Part shown: positions 1 through 7,480 of the stretch, in pieces
Position numbering within the stretch: position 1 is the stretch's first letter
How the letters are laid out: every line of letters begins with the position of its first letter
Assembly: GCF_004310325.1 (NCBI RefSeq)
Contig: NZ_SIRT01000001.1
Span: 372,001 to 436,000, forward strand
DNA from: Hyunsoonleella flava
GTDB lineage: Bacteria > Bacteroidota > Bacteroidia > Flavobacteriales > Flavobacteriaceae
DNA length: 64,000 nt
Direction: 5' to 3'
The notes under the pieces: model-generated
Databases searched by the model: none
Seen by the model: only the letters and a program-made list of their open reading frames with translations
What the model was told of the DNA's origin: nothing
Made by a program: the position numbers and the translations under genes

Positions 1-109
1 CTTGATCTTTCGGGATTACCGCAGTTACTAGGAAAAAGATTAATAATAAAAATGCGATATCTGCCATAGATCCCGCATTTACTTCTGGTCTTGATGATGT
101 TCGTCTCAT
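1..109 (-). CDS. exbD: ExbD/TolR biopolymer transport protein, N-terminal fragment
   Basis: Only the first 36 codons lie in the window; the gene continues past base 1. The peptide begins [20 protein letters not shown] and runs into a hydrophobic segment ([13 protein letters not shown]) that is the single transmembrane helix of the ExbD/TolR family. The Asp of SMADIAF sits at the start of that helix, where the family keeps its essential proton-path Asp. With ExbB and TonB, ExbD turns the inner-membrane proton gradient into energy for outer-membrane TonB-dependent receptors. The start is the ATG at 107-109. Three very short reading frames lie directly upstream on the same strand. Identification is firm although only the start is visible. 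Confidence 0.9.
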   Translation of the reverse strand, partial: MRRTSSRPEVNAGSMADIAFLLLIFFLVTAVIPKDQ

Positions 110-173
110 GATTTTTCTATTATTGTTAATGCCTTTTTAGCACAAAAACAATACCATAAAAATTCAAAAGCTT

Positions 174-305
174 TTAACGCATGTTGTGGTGTAGGCGTTT
201 CCAAGAGATTTGTTCAGAAGGAAAACTTAAAATTCGCTTGTTTGAATGCAAATTTTCTTCTGTAATGCCTTTAATGTGCTTTGATATGTTGATTACTGTT
301 CGCAT
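174..305 (-). CDS. possible 43-residue basic micro-protein upstream of exbD
   Basis: An ATG at 303-305 opens a 43-codon frame ending in TAA at 174-176. The product starts MRTVINISKH and ends SWKRLHHNMR, so it shares an MRT start and a Trp-Lys-Arg...Arg tail with the two 28-residue frames immediately upstream, though the middle differs. An A-rich leader (ATCAAAAATC) precedes the ATG, as with the other two frames and as is usual for translation starts in this phylum. No known family is recognised, there is no signal peptide or membrane segment, and the net charge is positive. It could be a divergent third member of the array or a chance frame; support is weaker than for its neighbours because there is no close paralogue to compare. 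Confidence 0.4.
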   Translation of the reverse strand: MRTVINISKHIKGITEENLHSNKRILSFPSEQISWKRLHHNMR

Positions 306-330
306 GATTTTTGATTGATAGTTAGAAAAC

Positions 331-357
331 AGAGACGTTATTATCTATAACGTCTCT
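331..357 (-). promoter_or_regulatory. hairpin around the stop codon of micro-gene copy 2
   Basis: AGAGACGTTA at 331-340 pairs perfectly with TAACGTCTCT at 348-357 across a 7-base loop that contains the TAA stop (341-343). There is no clean T-run after it in the direction of transcription, only GTTTTCT, so it may be a processing or stability element rather than a full terminator. Confidence 0.5.
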
Positions 358-427
358 TGCTGTTCCATGTGTTAGTTTTTGTGCCACTTAAGGTTTCTGA
401 TACTTGGTTTGTGTTTAAAGTTCTCAT
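341..427 (-). CDS. 28-residue micro-protein, tandem copy 2
   Basis: ATG at 425-427, TAA at 341-343, exactly 28 codons. The product begins MRTLNTNQ, is rich in Ser, Thr and Asn in the middle, and ends WNSKRRYR. It is 21/28 identical to the frame at 477-563, the same length, with no gap; every replacement is mild (T/S, V/L, S/T, S/N, G/S, T/A) and seven of the shared residues use a different synonymous codon. That pattern is what protein-level selection leaves and is not expected of non-coding repeats. A perfect 10-base-pair hairpin (331-357) contains the stop codon in its loop. No known function is recognised. It points toward exbD, 232 bases further on. Confidence 0.62.
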   Translation of the reverse strand: MRTLNTNQVSETLSGTKTNTWNSKRRYR

Positions 428-465
428 GTTTTTCGTTTTTTGATTAATGATTGAATTGATGAAAT

Positions 466-485
466 TATAGATATAACTATCTATA
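466..485 (-). promoter_or_regulatory. hairpin around the stop codon of micro-gene copy 1
   Basis: TATAGATA (466-473) pairs with TATCTATA (478-485) across TAAC; the TAG stop (477-479) lies at the loop edge. The position matches that of the hairpin in the other copy, although the paired bases differ. Confidence 0.4.
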
Positions 486-563
486 GCGTCTTTTGCTATT
501 CCATGCATTAGACTTAGTACTGTTTAAAGTTTCTGTTAATTGGTTACTATTTAAAGTTCTCAT
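477..563 (-). CDS. 28-residue micro-protein, tandem copy 1
   Basis: ATG at 561-563, TAG at 477-479, 28 codons. It begins MRTLNSNQ and ends WNSKRRYR, like the copy at 341-427; the Ser/Thr/Asn-rich centre is followed by one Trp and a strongly basic tail. The leader before the ATG is A-rich (TTAAAAAACAAAAAC), matching that of the other copy. As in the other copy, a short hairpin (466-485) covers the stop codon, although its sequence differs. No homologous family is recognised and no signal peptide or membrane segment is present. The pair looks like a recent tandem duplication of a real small gene; function is unknown. Confidence 0.62.
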   Translation of the reverse strand: MRTLNSNQLTETLNSTKSNAWNSKRRYR

Positions 564-830
564 GTTTTTGTTTTTTAATTGATTATACTGAATAGACGAC
601 GCAGAACTATTTTTGTTACAGTACTATGTATAACAAAGTAATAAATTAACAAATTTTAACAGATTTTGAGCTTAAATGAAAGGGAAGAGGGTTTGTAAAG
701 ACTATTTAGGTATAGTTATTGTTAAATAGTTATAAAATGTGAAGTAATATGGCAATGTAATGAGATATTAAATATCTTTGAAGCATATTTCTAAGCTGTA
801 TTACATTGTATTAAAGCTAATTGAGCCCAA
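564..830. other. divergent promoter region between the micro-genes and the secreted protein
   Basis: No further reading frame is convincing here. Reading right, TATCTTTG at 773-780 matches the Bacteroidota -7 box TAnnTTTG and could serve the gene at 831, but no TTG is placed well for a -33 box. Reading left, a near match (TTACTTTG) lies upstream of the micro-genes. Confidence 0.35.
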
Positions 831-1505
831 ATGAGATTTTTAGTTACTTGTATTTTAGTTTTTGTTTTTGCTACATCAGCAGAAGCCCAGATTGATTCTA
901 GAAAAAAATCTGGAGCTATTATTCCTGCTATAGAAGCACCTAAAGATTCAACGGATAGCAAAAAAATTGCTCCTAAAAAGTTGGATAAGAATGATCAGTT
1001 TAGTGGTGTGAAGTCTCCAAAAATAGTAGGAAAACTAGAATTACCTAAAAAAGAGTTTTCAATGTTTCCGCAAGAGGAATTCGGTAACCCTGGAGAATTA
1101 TACACTAAAAAACTTGATAAGATTGAAAAAACCTTATTGCCTGAAGGTCATGGCGAAACAGCTGGCTTAAAAAAAGATGCCTATTGGGGCGATTATAAAA
1201 CTACCTCAAAATCTATTCGTGTGCTTTACAGGGATTATTCTGCTATTGACGGCGATTTGCTTCGCGTGTATGTAAATGGCGACATTATACAGCCTAGAGC
1301 TTATTTAACTCAGGGTTTTGGTGGGTTTAAATTAGACTTAAAGGATGGTTTTAATGAAGTTGTATTTCAAGCCATAAATACAGGTTCGTCTGGACCCAAT
1401 ACTGCCGAATATCGCATTGTGGACGAGAATGATAAAAGAATTACCAGTAAAGTTTGGGCGCTTGAAGCTGGTATAAAGGTTACTGTTGTTATTGTAAAAG
1501 AGTAA
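831..1505 (+). CDS. secreted protein of unknown function
   Basis: A 224-residue protein with a clear Sec signal peptide (hydrophobic stretch at residues 4-16, probable cleavage after SAEA, residue 19). Residues 20-75 are a Lys/Ser/Pro-rich, probably unstructured linker. Residues about 115-224 look like one compact beta-rich domain with the pattern DGDLLRVYVNGDII, reminiscent of carbohydrate-binding or Ig-like sandwich domains, but no family can be named. The start ATG follows an A-rich region. It lies alone, divergent from exbD, with a T9SS-sorted protein 42 bases downstream that may be co-transcribed. The product is presumably periplasmic or on the cell surface; the function is not known. 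Confidence 0.75.
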   Translation: MRFLVTCILVFVFATSAEAQIDSRKKSGAIIPAIEAPKDSTDSKKIAPKKLDKNDQFSGVKSPKIVGKLELPKKEFSMFPQEEFGNPGELYTKKLDKIEKTLLPEGHGETAGLKKDAYWGDYKTTSKSIRVLYRDYSAIDGDLLRVYVNGDIIQPRAYLTQGFGGFKLDLKDGFNEVVFQAINTGSSGPNTAEYRIVDENDKRITSKVWALEAGIKVTVVIVKE

Positions 1506-1547
1506 TTTTATATATATCTTGTAGTATGGTATTACTTTTTTGTTAAT

Positions 1548-2279
1548 ATGAAATTCATACATCTCTTTTTTTTGTGTTTTATGCTTAACCTATTAAACGG
1601 TCAAGATATAGATAACAGTTCGTGGATTTTATCCGATTTTAATATTAATTCTGAAAGTCATGCATCTCTTATTAGTGATTTTGCTACACCTATAAAGGCT
1701 AATTTTCAAACTAATTCAGACAAATACTTTTTTAGTACTAGTCCTTGTGATACATCTAGTGGAGAAATCATTCTAGATAAAGAAAACGCAACATTTACTT
1801 TTTTAATCATTGGAACAACATTAGGAGGTTGCAATGAGGAAAGCGGAGACAAATCGCAATTGCTTCAAGAAATAGTGACTAAGCATAACGACTTTTATAA
1901 TTTTTACAACTCTGGTACAAGTTTTAGGTATCAGATACTAGAAGAAAATGAGAATGCTCCAAAAACTTTAGTACTAATTAATAGCAATAACGATTCTGCT
2001 ACATATTTTATTGACGTATTGTCTTTATCTGGCAACACATCTGTTTCTTCTTTCTCAATTCACCCAAACCCAGTACAAGACAACATAACTATTACTTCAA
2101 AAGTAAGTATAGAAAATGCACACTGTACTATCTTAAATATTAGTGGTAAGATAATAAAATCTTACAATGGCTTAAATGAAAATACCATTAATGTAAGCGC
2201 CCTAGAAAAAGGGATGTACTTCATAAAAATAACTACAGATAATACTACTGTAATAACTAAAAAGTTTGTAAAAATTTAA
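1548..2279 (+). CDS. secreted protein with type IX secretion C-terminal sorting domain
   Basis: Residues 1-18 form a signal peptide ending at LNGQ. The central region (about 20-160) has Cys residues but no recognised family. Residues 168-243 are a classic type A T9SS sorting domain: it opens with SIHPNPVQDNITI, has the middle GKIIKSYNG and ALEKGMYFIKI blocks, and ends with the basic KKFVKI. In Bacteroidota this domain directs export across the outer membrane and attachment to, or release from, the surface by the gliding-linked Por machinery. The last four bases overlap the 3-prime end of the convergent aldo/keto reductase gene. The cargo function is unknown; the sorting call is strong. Confidence 0.85.
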   Translation: MKFIHLFFLCFMLNLLNGQDIDNSSWILSDFNINSESHASLISDFATPIKANFQTNSDKYFFSTSPCDTSSGEIILDKENATFTFLIIGTTLGGCNEESGDKSQLLQEIVTKHNDFYNFYNSGTSFRYQILEENENAPKTLVLINSNNDSATYFIDVLSLSGNTSVSSFSIHPNPVQDNITITSKVSIENAHCTILNISGKIIKSYNGLNENTINVSALEKGMYFIKITTDNTTVITKKFVKI

Positions 2280-3286
2280 AGCGCATTAGTAATCGCTTTT
2301 AATTCAGCATCACTAAAACTTAAATTATCTAAAGCTTTCACATTTTCTTTTAACTGACTTGTAGAACTTGCCCCAATTAAGACTGAAGCTACCTGTCTAT
2401 GTCTTAAAATCCAAGCAATTGCCATTTGTGATAATTTTTGTCCACGATTTTGTGCAATCTCATTTAATTTCTTAATCTTCTTCAAATTACTCTGAACAGT
2501 TTCAGAATTCAAATAGGTCATGTTTTTTGCTGCACGGGAATCTTTAGGAATACCGTTCAAATATTTATCGGTTAGCATGCCTTGTGCCAGCGGGGAAAAG
2601 GTAATACAACCTACGCCATGATGTTCTAATGTTTCTAAGAGGCCATCTTCAATCCAGCGGTCGAACATAGAATACCGTGCTTGATGTAAAATAAAGGGGG
2701 TGTTAGAAGCCTTTAAAAGTTCTGCTGCTTTTTGTGTGTCTTCTGGATTGTAATTTGAAATAGCCACATACAAGGCTTTTCCTTGACGCACAATATCAGT
2801 TAAAGCTCCCATGGTTTCCTCTAGTGGCGTATCTGGGTCTGGCCTATGATGGTAAAACACGTCCACATAATCCAAGCCCATACGTTTTAAACTTTGGTCT
2901 AAGCTAGCCATCAGATATTTTCTAGATCCCCAATTTCCGTATGGTCCTGGCCACATATCAAAACCAGCTTTGGTAGCAATAAACAGTTCATCTCTGTAAG
3001 ATTTAAAATCCCTTTTAAGAATGGTTCCAAAATTTTCTTCGGCAGAACCGTATGGTGGTCCATAATTATTTGCTAGATCAAAATGTGTAATGCCTAAATC
3101 GAATGCGCATCTCAATACCTCTCTAGCGTTTTGGAGGTTGTCCACAAAACCGAAATTATGCCATAAACCCAGTGAAATGGCTGGTAAAAGCACACCGCTA
3201 TCGCCAGTTCTTTTATAGGTCATTGTATCATATCGGTTGGCAGAAGCTAAATATTCTGTAGCACCAGATTTATCGTTGATTTGCAT
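2276..3286 (-). CDS. gpr: aldo/keto reductase, L-glyceraldehyde 3-phosphate reductase type
   Basis: The 336-residue protein closely follows E. coli YghZ/Gpr from memory of its sequence: the ANRYDTMTYKRTGDSG start, LPAISLGLWHNFG, ITHFDLANNYGPPYGSAEENFG and YVDVFYHHRPDPDTPLEETM blocks are all present. The Asp-Tyr-Lys-His catalytic set of the family is visible (D and Y in DLANNYG, K in ATKAGF, H in YHHRPD). The family reduces small aldehydes with NADPH in a TIM barrel; YghZ acts on L-glyceraldehyde 3-phosphate and detoxifies methylglyoxal. The N-terminal extension before MTYKRTG also occurs in the E. coli protein, supporting the upstream ATG. The gene is monocistronic and convergent with the T9SS protein gene. 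Confidence 0.88.
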   Translation of the reverse strand: MQINDKSGATEYLASANRYDTMTYKRTGDSGVLLPAISLGLWHNFGFVDNLQNAREVLRCAFDLGITHFDLANNYGPPYGSAEENFGTILKRDFKSYRDELFIATKAGFDMWPGPYGNWGSRKYLMASLDQSLKRMGLDYVDVFYHHRPDPDTPLEETMGALTDIVRQGKALYVAISNYNPEDTQKAAELLKASNTPFILHQARYSMFDRWIEDGLLETLEHHGVGCITFSPLAQGMLTDKYLNGIPKDSRAAKNMTYLNSETVQSNLKKIKKLNEIAQNRGQKLSQMAIAWILRHRQVASVLIGASSTSQLKENVKALDNLSFSDAELKAITNAL

Positions 3287-3337
3287 ATTTCAATATTTTT
3301 TGAAGAGTTCAAATTTAGCACTTATTATAGCATAAAA

Positions 3338-3366
3338 AAAAGCCATTTGAATTACAAATGGCTTTT
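3338..3366 (-). terminator. Rho-independent terminator of the S9 peptidase gene
   Basis: A perfect 12-base-pair stem (AAAAGCCATTTG at 3338-3349 with CAAATGGCTTTT at 3355-3366) has a 5-base loop and an A-run (3334-3340) that reads as a U-run on the minus strand. It lies 20 bases past the stop codon of the peptidase gene. Confidence 0.85.
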
Positions 3367-3386
3367 ATATCTATTAGTTATAAAAA

Positions 3387-5693
3387 TTACCCTTTAATAG
3401 GTTGCTTAATTTTTGGTTTTAGGTGCTTCGCATAAAAGCCCATCATTGCTTCGTATAATTCAATTCTGTTTTCTTCTTTGGCAAAACCATGACCTTCATC
3501 GTATTTTACCATGTAAGGCACATCAACCCCCTTGGCCCTTAAACCAGAGACAATCTGATCAGACTCATCAATGTTTACTCTAGGATCATTTGCCCCTTGT
3601 ACTACAAATAATGGTTTTTTAATCTTATCAATATGGTTTACAGGCGATACCTCTTCCATAATAGCTTTTTCCTCAGGCACATCCGGGTCGTACCAAATTT
3701 CTTTTACAATTTTTAAGTATGGTTTCCAGTATTCTGGCATGCTATCCATAAAGGTAAATAAGTTTGATACACCAACATAATCAACACCGCAAGCATATAA
3801 ATCTGGTGTTTTGGTTAGACCTCTTAGTACAGCATAACCACCATGGCTTCCACCATAAATAGCAGCGTTGTCTTTATCAACCCAACCTTGGTCTATTGCA
3901 TATTGTAATCCATCTTCAACATCATCCATGGCTTTTCTGCCAATTTGCTTAAAGCCAGATTCTAAAAACTCTCTTCCGTACCCTCCAGATATGCTAAAGT
4001 TTACCTGTAATGTAGCATATCCACGGCTAGCAAACAATTGAGCTTCTGGATTAAAACCCCAAGAATCCCTTATACCTTGTGGCCCACCATGTACATTTAC
4101 AATAACAGGTACTTTTTCGCCCTTTAAAGCAGCTTCGGGCAATGTAATATAACCATGGATAGTTTTTCCATCTCTACTTTTAAATGTAATTGGTCTCATT
4201 TCAGCCATGTCCTTTTCAACAAGATTTGGCATTAGATTATAAAGTAACTTGAATTCTTCAGTTTTGGCATCATATGAATAATATGTTCCGTATAGTTTAT
4301 CGCTTTGAATAAAAACAAGATACTTACTTTCATCATCCGTTGCATCAGGAATAGAGTAGTTGTAGCCAGGGAACTTATCTGTAATTTTTTTATGTAGCTT
4401 CTTGTAGTATTTGCTAACTGGCACAATAACTTGCTTTTCCCCTTCGTAGTAAAAATAATCTAATTCATAGCCTCTTTTTCTCGACAAACCTAAACCAGAA
4501 ACATCATAATTATCATTTGAAAATAACTTTTCAATGACTTTATCTTCCTTCAAATCGTATAAATACACTTGTGCTTTATCACTTTCTAGATTAGAAATTA
4601 CATAGGCATCATGAGGATAATCTGTAGCATAGTTAAAAGATGATATGCTAAAGGTGTCTTTCCAACTTAACTCTTTTTTCAATTCATAATTTTCGCCATC
4701 TTCTGTATAATACATATCAATATGAACGCCATCACGAAGTTTAGCAAAACCTCTCAAATTTCCATCTTTATCAAAATCATAACTATTTATTGGGTTTGCG
4801 GCATCTTCATTTTTATACAGTTGCATTAATTCCCCTGTTACAATATTAATTTTATAAGGTTCAAATATTTGAGGATTATTTTTATTCATAGAAATAATCA
4901 TATGGTCTTTATCTTCTTTTAAGCCATTTAAAATATTCACTTTTACGCCATCAAATGGGGTTAATTCCTTTTGATTATTGCCATCAATATCTACAGCAAA
5001 TAAGTGGTAATCTTCGTTTCCACCTTTATCCATTACATAGATTAGTCTGTTGTCGTTTGCCCAACCGTAACCTCTTATTAGTTCTTCTTTTTCCTCTATA
5101 ACTCGTGTTATTTCATCATTTTCAGTGTTTTTTACATACACATGGTTTTTAGCATTCTCATCTTTTTCTCTGTAGGATAGATACGTGCCATCTGGTGAAA
5201 ACTGGAAAGATCTGGCCTTTGGTCTCGCAAAATAGTCCGCCACAGAATATTTGTAATTGGTCGGATTCCAGTTGGCCAATTTTTTTAAGTCAGCTTCAGA
5301 AGTTGGTAAATCTGTATTTCCTGGAAGTGTCTTTTCCGTCTTTTCCAAATTTAAAGGAAATTCCATACCGCCTTGATGGAATGTGCCATTTAAGGAATTG
5401 TCTTTAAGCGTAGCAACGTATTTTATACCTGCCTGATTAAATTTAATTGTTAAGGTATTGTCTACAAATGTTGTTACATCCATTGGGATACCCGTTGCGC
5501 CTTGAGACGGACTATCCATAGTTGAAGAGAGGTTCCCTTCCTCAGTTTTAATGTCAAAAATTAAAGGCATCTCCATACCTTGAACAGATAGCGTGCCTTT
5601 CCAAGACCCTTCAATATCTTGGGCATTTGCTTGAATTGTCATACCCAAAAATAAAAAAAGAGCACCACTTAATTTTAAAATAGAAGTTTTCAT
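3387..5693 (-). CDS. S9 family (prolyl oligopeptidase-like) serine peptidase, secreted
   Basis: 768 residues with a signal peptide at 1-24 (ending IQANA). Residues 25-120 form a small beta domain (EGSWKGTL...), 140-500 a seven-bladed propeller of the DPP IV/TolB kind, and about 505-768 an alpha/beta hydrolase. The catalytic triad is intact: Ser616 in GGSHGGY, Asp703 in QGANDPRV and His735 in DEGHGF. Such periplasmic enzymes trim short peptides, often from a Pro or Ala position. The extra N-terminal beta domain, also seen fused to other hydrolases in this phylum, is not part of the classic family architecture. The gene stands alone with its own terminator. Substrate preference cannot be read from sequence. 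Confidence 0.9.
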   Translation of the reverse strand: MKTSILKLSGALFLFLGMTIQANAQDIEGSWKGTLSVQGMEMPLIFDIKTEEGNLSSTMDSPSQGATGIPMDVTTFVDNTLTIKFNQAGIKYVATLKDNSLNGTFHQGGMEFPLNLEKTEKTLPGNTDLPTSEADLKKLANWNPTNYKYSVADYFARPKARSFQFSPDGTYLSYREKDENAKNHVYVKNTENDEITRVIEEKEELIRGYGWANDNRLIYVMDKGGNEDYHLFAVDIDGNNQKELTPFDGVKVNILNGLKEDKDHMIISMNKNNPQIFEPYKINIVTGELMQLYKNEDAANPINSYDFDKDGNLRGFAKLRDGVHIDMYYTEDGENYELKKELSWKDTFSISSFNYATDYPHDAYVISNLESDKAQVYLYDLKEDKVIEKLFSNDNYDVSGLGLSRKRGYELDYFYYEGEKQVIVPVSKYYKKLHKKITDKFPGYNYSIPDATDDESKYLVFIQSDKLYGTYYSYDAKTEEFKLLYNLMPNLVEKDMAEMRPITFKSRDGKTIHGYITLPEAALKGEKVPVIVNVHGGPQGIRDSWGFNPEAQLFASRGYATLQVNFSISGGYGREFLESGFKQIGRKAMDDVEDGLQYAIDQGWVDKDNAAIYGGSHGGYAVLRGLTKTPDLYACGVDYVGVSNLFTFMDSMPEYWKPYLKIVKEIWYDPDVPEEKAIMEEVSPVNHIDKIKKPLFVVQGANDPRVNIDESDQIVSGLRAKGVDVPYMVKYDEGHGFAKEENRIELYEAMMGFYAKHLKPKIKQPIKG

Positions 5694-5881
5694 TATTAAT
5701 GATAAGTTTTTAAATAGTTAACCAATAATTCTTTGTGATACGTCATTAGAATAAAAGTAAGTTCATTTGTTACACTTTTTTTCAGTTTTGATTTTTTTTT
5801 AACATTTGAAACTGAAATTATTATCAACAATTGGTTGAATAACTTTAAAAAAAACCGCTTTAATAAACCCAATAAAGATGT

Positions 5882-5889
5882 TACTTTTG
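5882..5889 (+). promoter_or_regulatory. -7 promoter box of the helicase gene
   Basis: TACTTTTG fits TAnnTTTG exactly and lies 20 bases before the ATG at 5910. It makes the upstream in-frame ATG at 5835 unlikely, because that start would lie before the promoter. Confidence 0.6.
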
Positions 5890-5909
5890 CATTTTACCAA
5901 ACTACACGT

Positions 5910-7463
5910 ATGTCAATTTCGAAAACTGAACTGCTAGAAAGGAAAACCGGAAAAGAGTTATACAGCTATCAAAAAGGTGCCATAGACAAGATTTTTACGG
6001 CATTTGAAGAATCTCCGTCGGATTATCATTTACTATATCAATTGCCCACGGGAGGCGGGAAAACAGTTATTTTCTCTGAAATTGTGCGTCAATATTTAAA
6101 CACCAAAAAGAAAAAGGTGTTGGTGATGACACACCGTATTGAGTTATGTAAGCAAACCTCTAATATGCTTACCGAATTTGGTGTGGTAAATAAAGTGGTA
6201 GATAGTAAAGCAGATTTAAGCGATCAGGCAGAATATAGTTGTTTCGTGGCTATGGTTGAAACCTTAAATAACCGCTTAAATGATGATAAATTAGATATTT
6301 CTGATATTGGTTTGGTAATTATTGATGAAGCCCACTACAATTCGTTTACCAAATTATTTAAATTCTTCAGTCAATCTTTTGTTCTTGGTGTTACAGCTAC
6401 GCCATTAAGTTCTAGTATGGAATTACCGATGACGGATAACTATGACGAACTTATTGTTGGAGAATCGATTGAATCTCTTATAAAGCGCGGGTTTTTAGCT
6501 CGAGCAGAAATGTTTAGTTACAACGTTGGTTTAACCAGTTTGGTCGTTGGAGCAAATGGGGATTACACGGTAAAATCTTCAGAGGATTTGTATACCGACG
6601 ACAATATGCTTTCCAAATTATTAAGGGCGTATGAAGAACGTTCAAAAGGTAAAAAAACCTTGATTTTTAATAATGGGATCAATACATCATTGCATGTATA
6701 CGATACGTTTAGAAGAGCAGGATATCCTATAGCGCACTTGGATAATACAAATACGAAGAAAGAGCGTGCTATGATTTTAAAGTGGTTTAAAAAAACGCCT
6801 GACGCTATCTTAACTTCGGTAAGTATACTAACCACGGGATTTGATGAACCAACAGTAGAAAGTATCATCCTAAACAGAGCAACAAAATCATTAACGTTAT
6901 ACTATCAAATGATTGGTCGTGGTTCTCGTGTTTTAGAAAATAAAGACACCTTTCAAGTTATTGATTTAGGTAACAACTTCCACAGATTTGGCCCTTGGGG
7001 CGATAATCTTGATTGGCAACGTATTTTTAAGTCTCCTAATTATTATTTGGATTCCTTATTAAGTGATGAGGAGCTAGAAAGTAATTTTAGGTATGAAATG
7101 CCAGATGACTTACGGGCGGAATTTGGCAATTCTGAAGATGTGTATTTTGATATTCAAAAAACTTATGTGGATGCTGTGAGATCTGGCGAATCTACAAAAG
7201 TGGTACTTGAACGTTCCATAGCACAACACGCTAAGATTTGCATTGAAAATAGCGAGGATGTGTACGATGCTATTGCATTAGCAAAAAAATTGGGTGATGA
7301 CATTGATTTCAGGATTAAGCGCTACACTAAATGCATTAGTAAGAGTACCCATAATTTTGTGGAATGGCTTCGAGGTGATTACCGAAAAAAACTAAATTCT
7401 TATCTAAGAGTAAATTTTGACGAGGTGTTTGAAGAAATTCATGGTTACGCACCTAAAGAATAA
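5910..7463 (+). CDS. DEAD/DEAH box helicase, superfamily 2
   Basis: From the ATG at 5910 the protein has 517 residues. Helicase motifs appear in order: Q-like LYSYQKGAI, motif I PTGGGKT (46-52), motif II DEAH (139-142), motif III VTATPL, motif V TTGFDEP and motif VI QMIGRGSR. This set is that of SF2 enzymes related to the XPB/RecQ-adjacent ResIII group, which unwind or translocate on nucleic acid with ATP. The roughly 130 residues after motif VI match nothing recognised. An in-frame ATG 75 bases upstream would add a Lys/Asn-rich extension but overlaps the promoter box. The next gene starts 17 bases downstream. Whether the substrate is DNA or RNA is not clear. Confidence 0.85.
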   Translation: MSISKTELLERKTGKELYSYQKGAIDKIFTAFEESPSDYHLLYQLPTGGGKTVIFSEIVRQYLNTKKKKVLVMTHRIELCKQTSNMLTEFGVVNKVVDSKADLSDQAEYSCFVAMVETLNNRLNDDKLDISDIGLVIIDEAHYNSFTKLFKFFSQSFVLGVTATPLSSSMELPMTDNYDELIVGESIESLIKRGFLARAEMFSYNVGLTSLVVGANGDYTVKSSEDLYTDDNMLSKLLRAYEERSKGKKTLIFNNGINTSLHVYDTFRRAGYPIAHLDNTNTKKERAMILKWFKKTPDAILTSVSILTTGFDEPTVESIILNRATKSLTLYYQMIGRGSRVLENKDTFQVIDLGNNFHRFGPWGDNLDWQRIFKSPNYYLDSLLSDEELESNFRYEMPDDLRAEFGNSEDVYFDIQKTYVDAVRSGESTKVVLERSIAQHAKICIENSEDVYDAIALAKKLGDDIDFRIKRYTKCISKSTHNFVEWLRGDYRKKLNSYLRVNFDEVFEEIHGYAPKE

Positions 7464-7480
7464 TATTTTATCATAATTTA

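Noticed and set aside
5835-5909. In-frame upstream extension of the helicase gene
   Set aside because: The -7 box TACTTTTG at 5882-5889 lies inside it, so a message starting there cannot include the upstream ATG; the helicase family begins near the later ATG.
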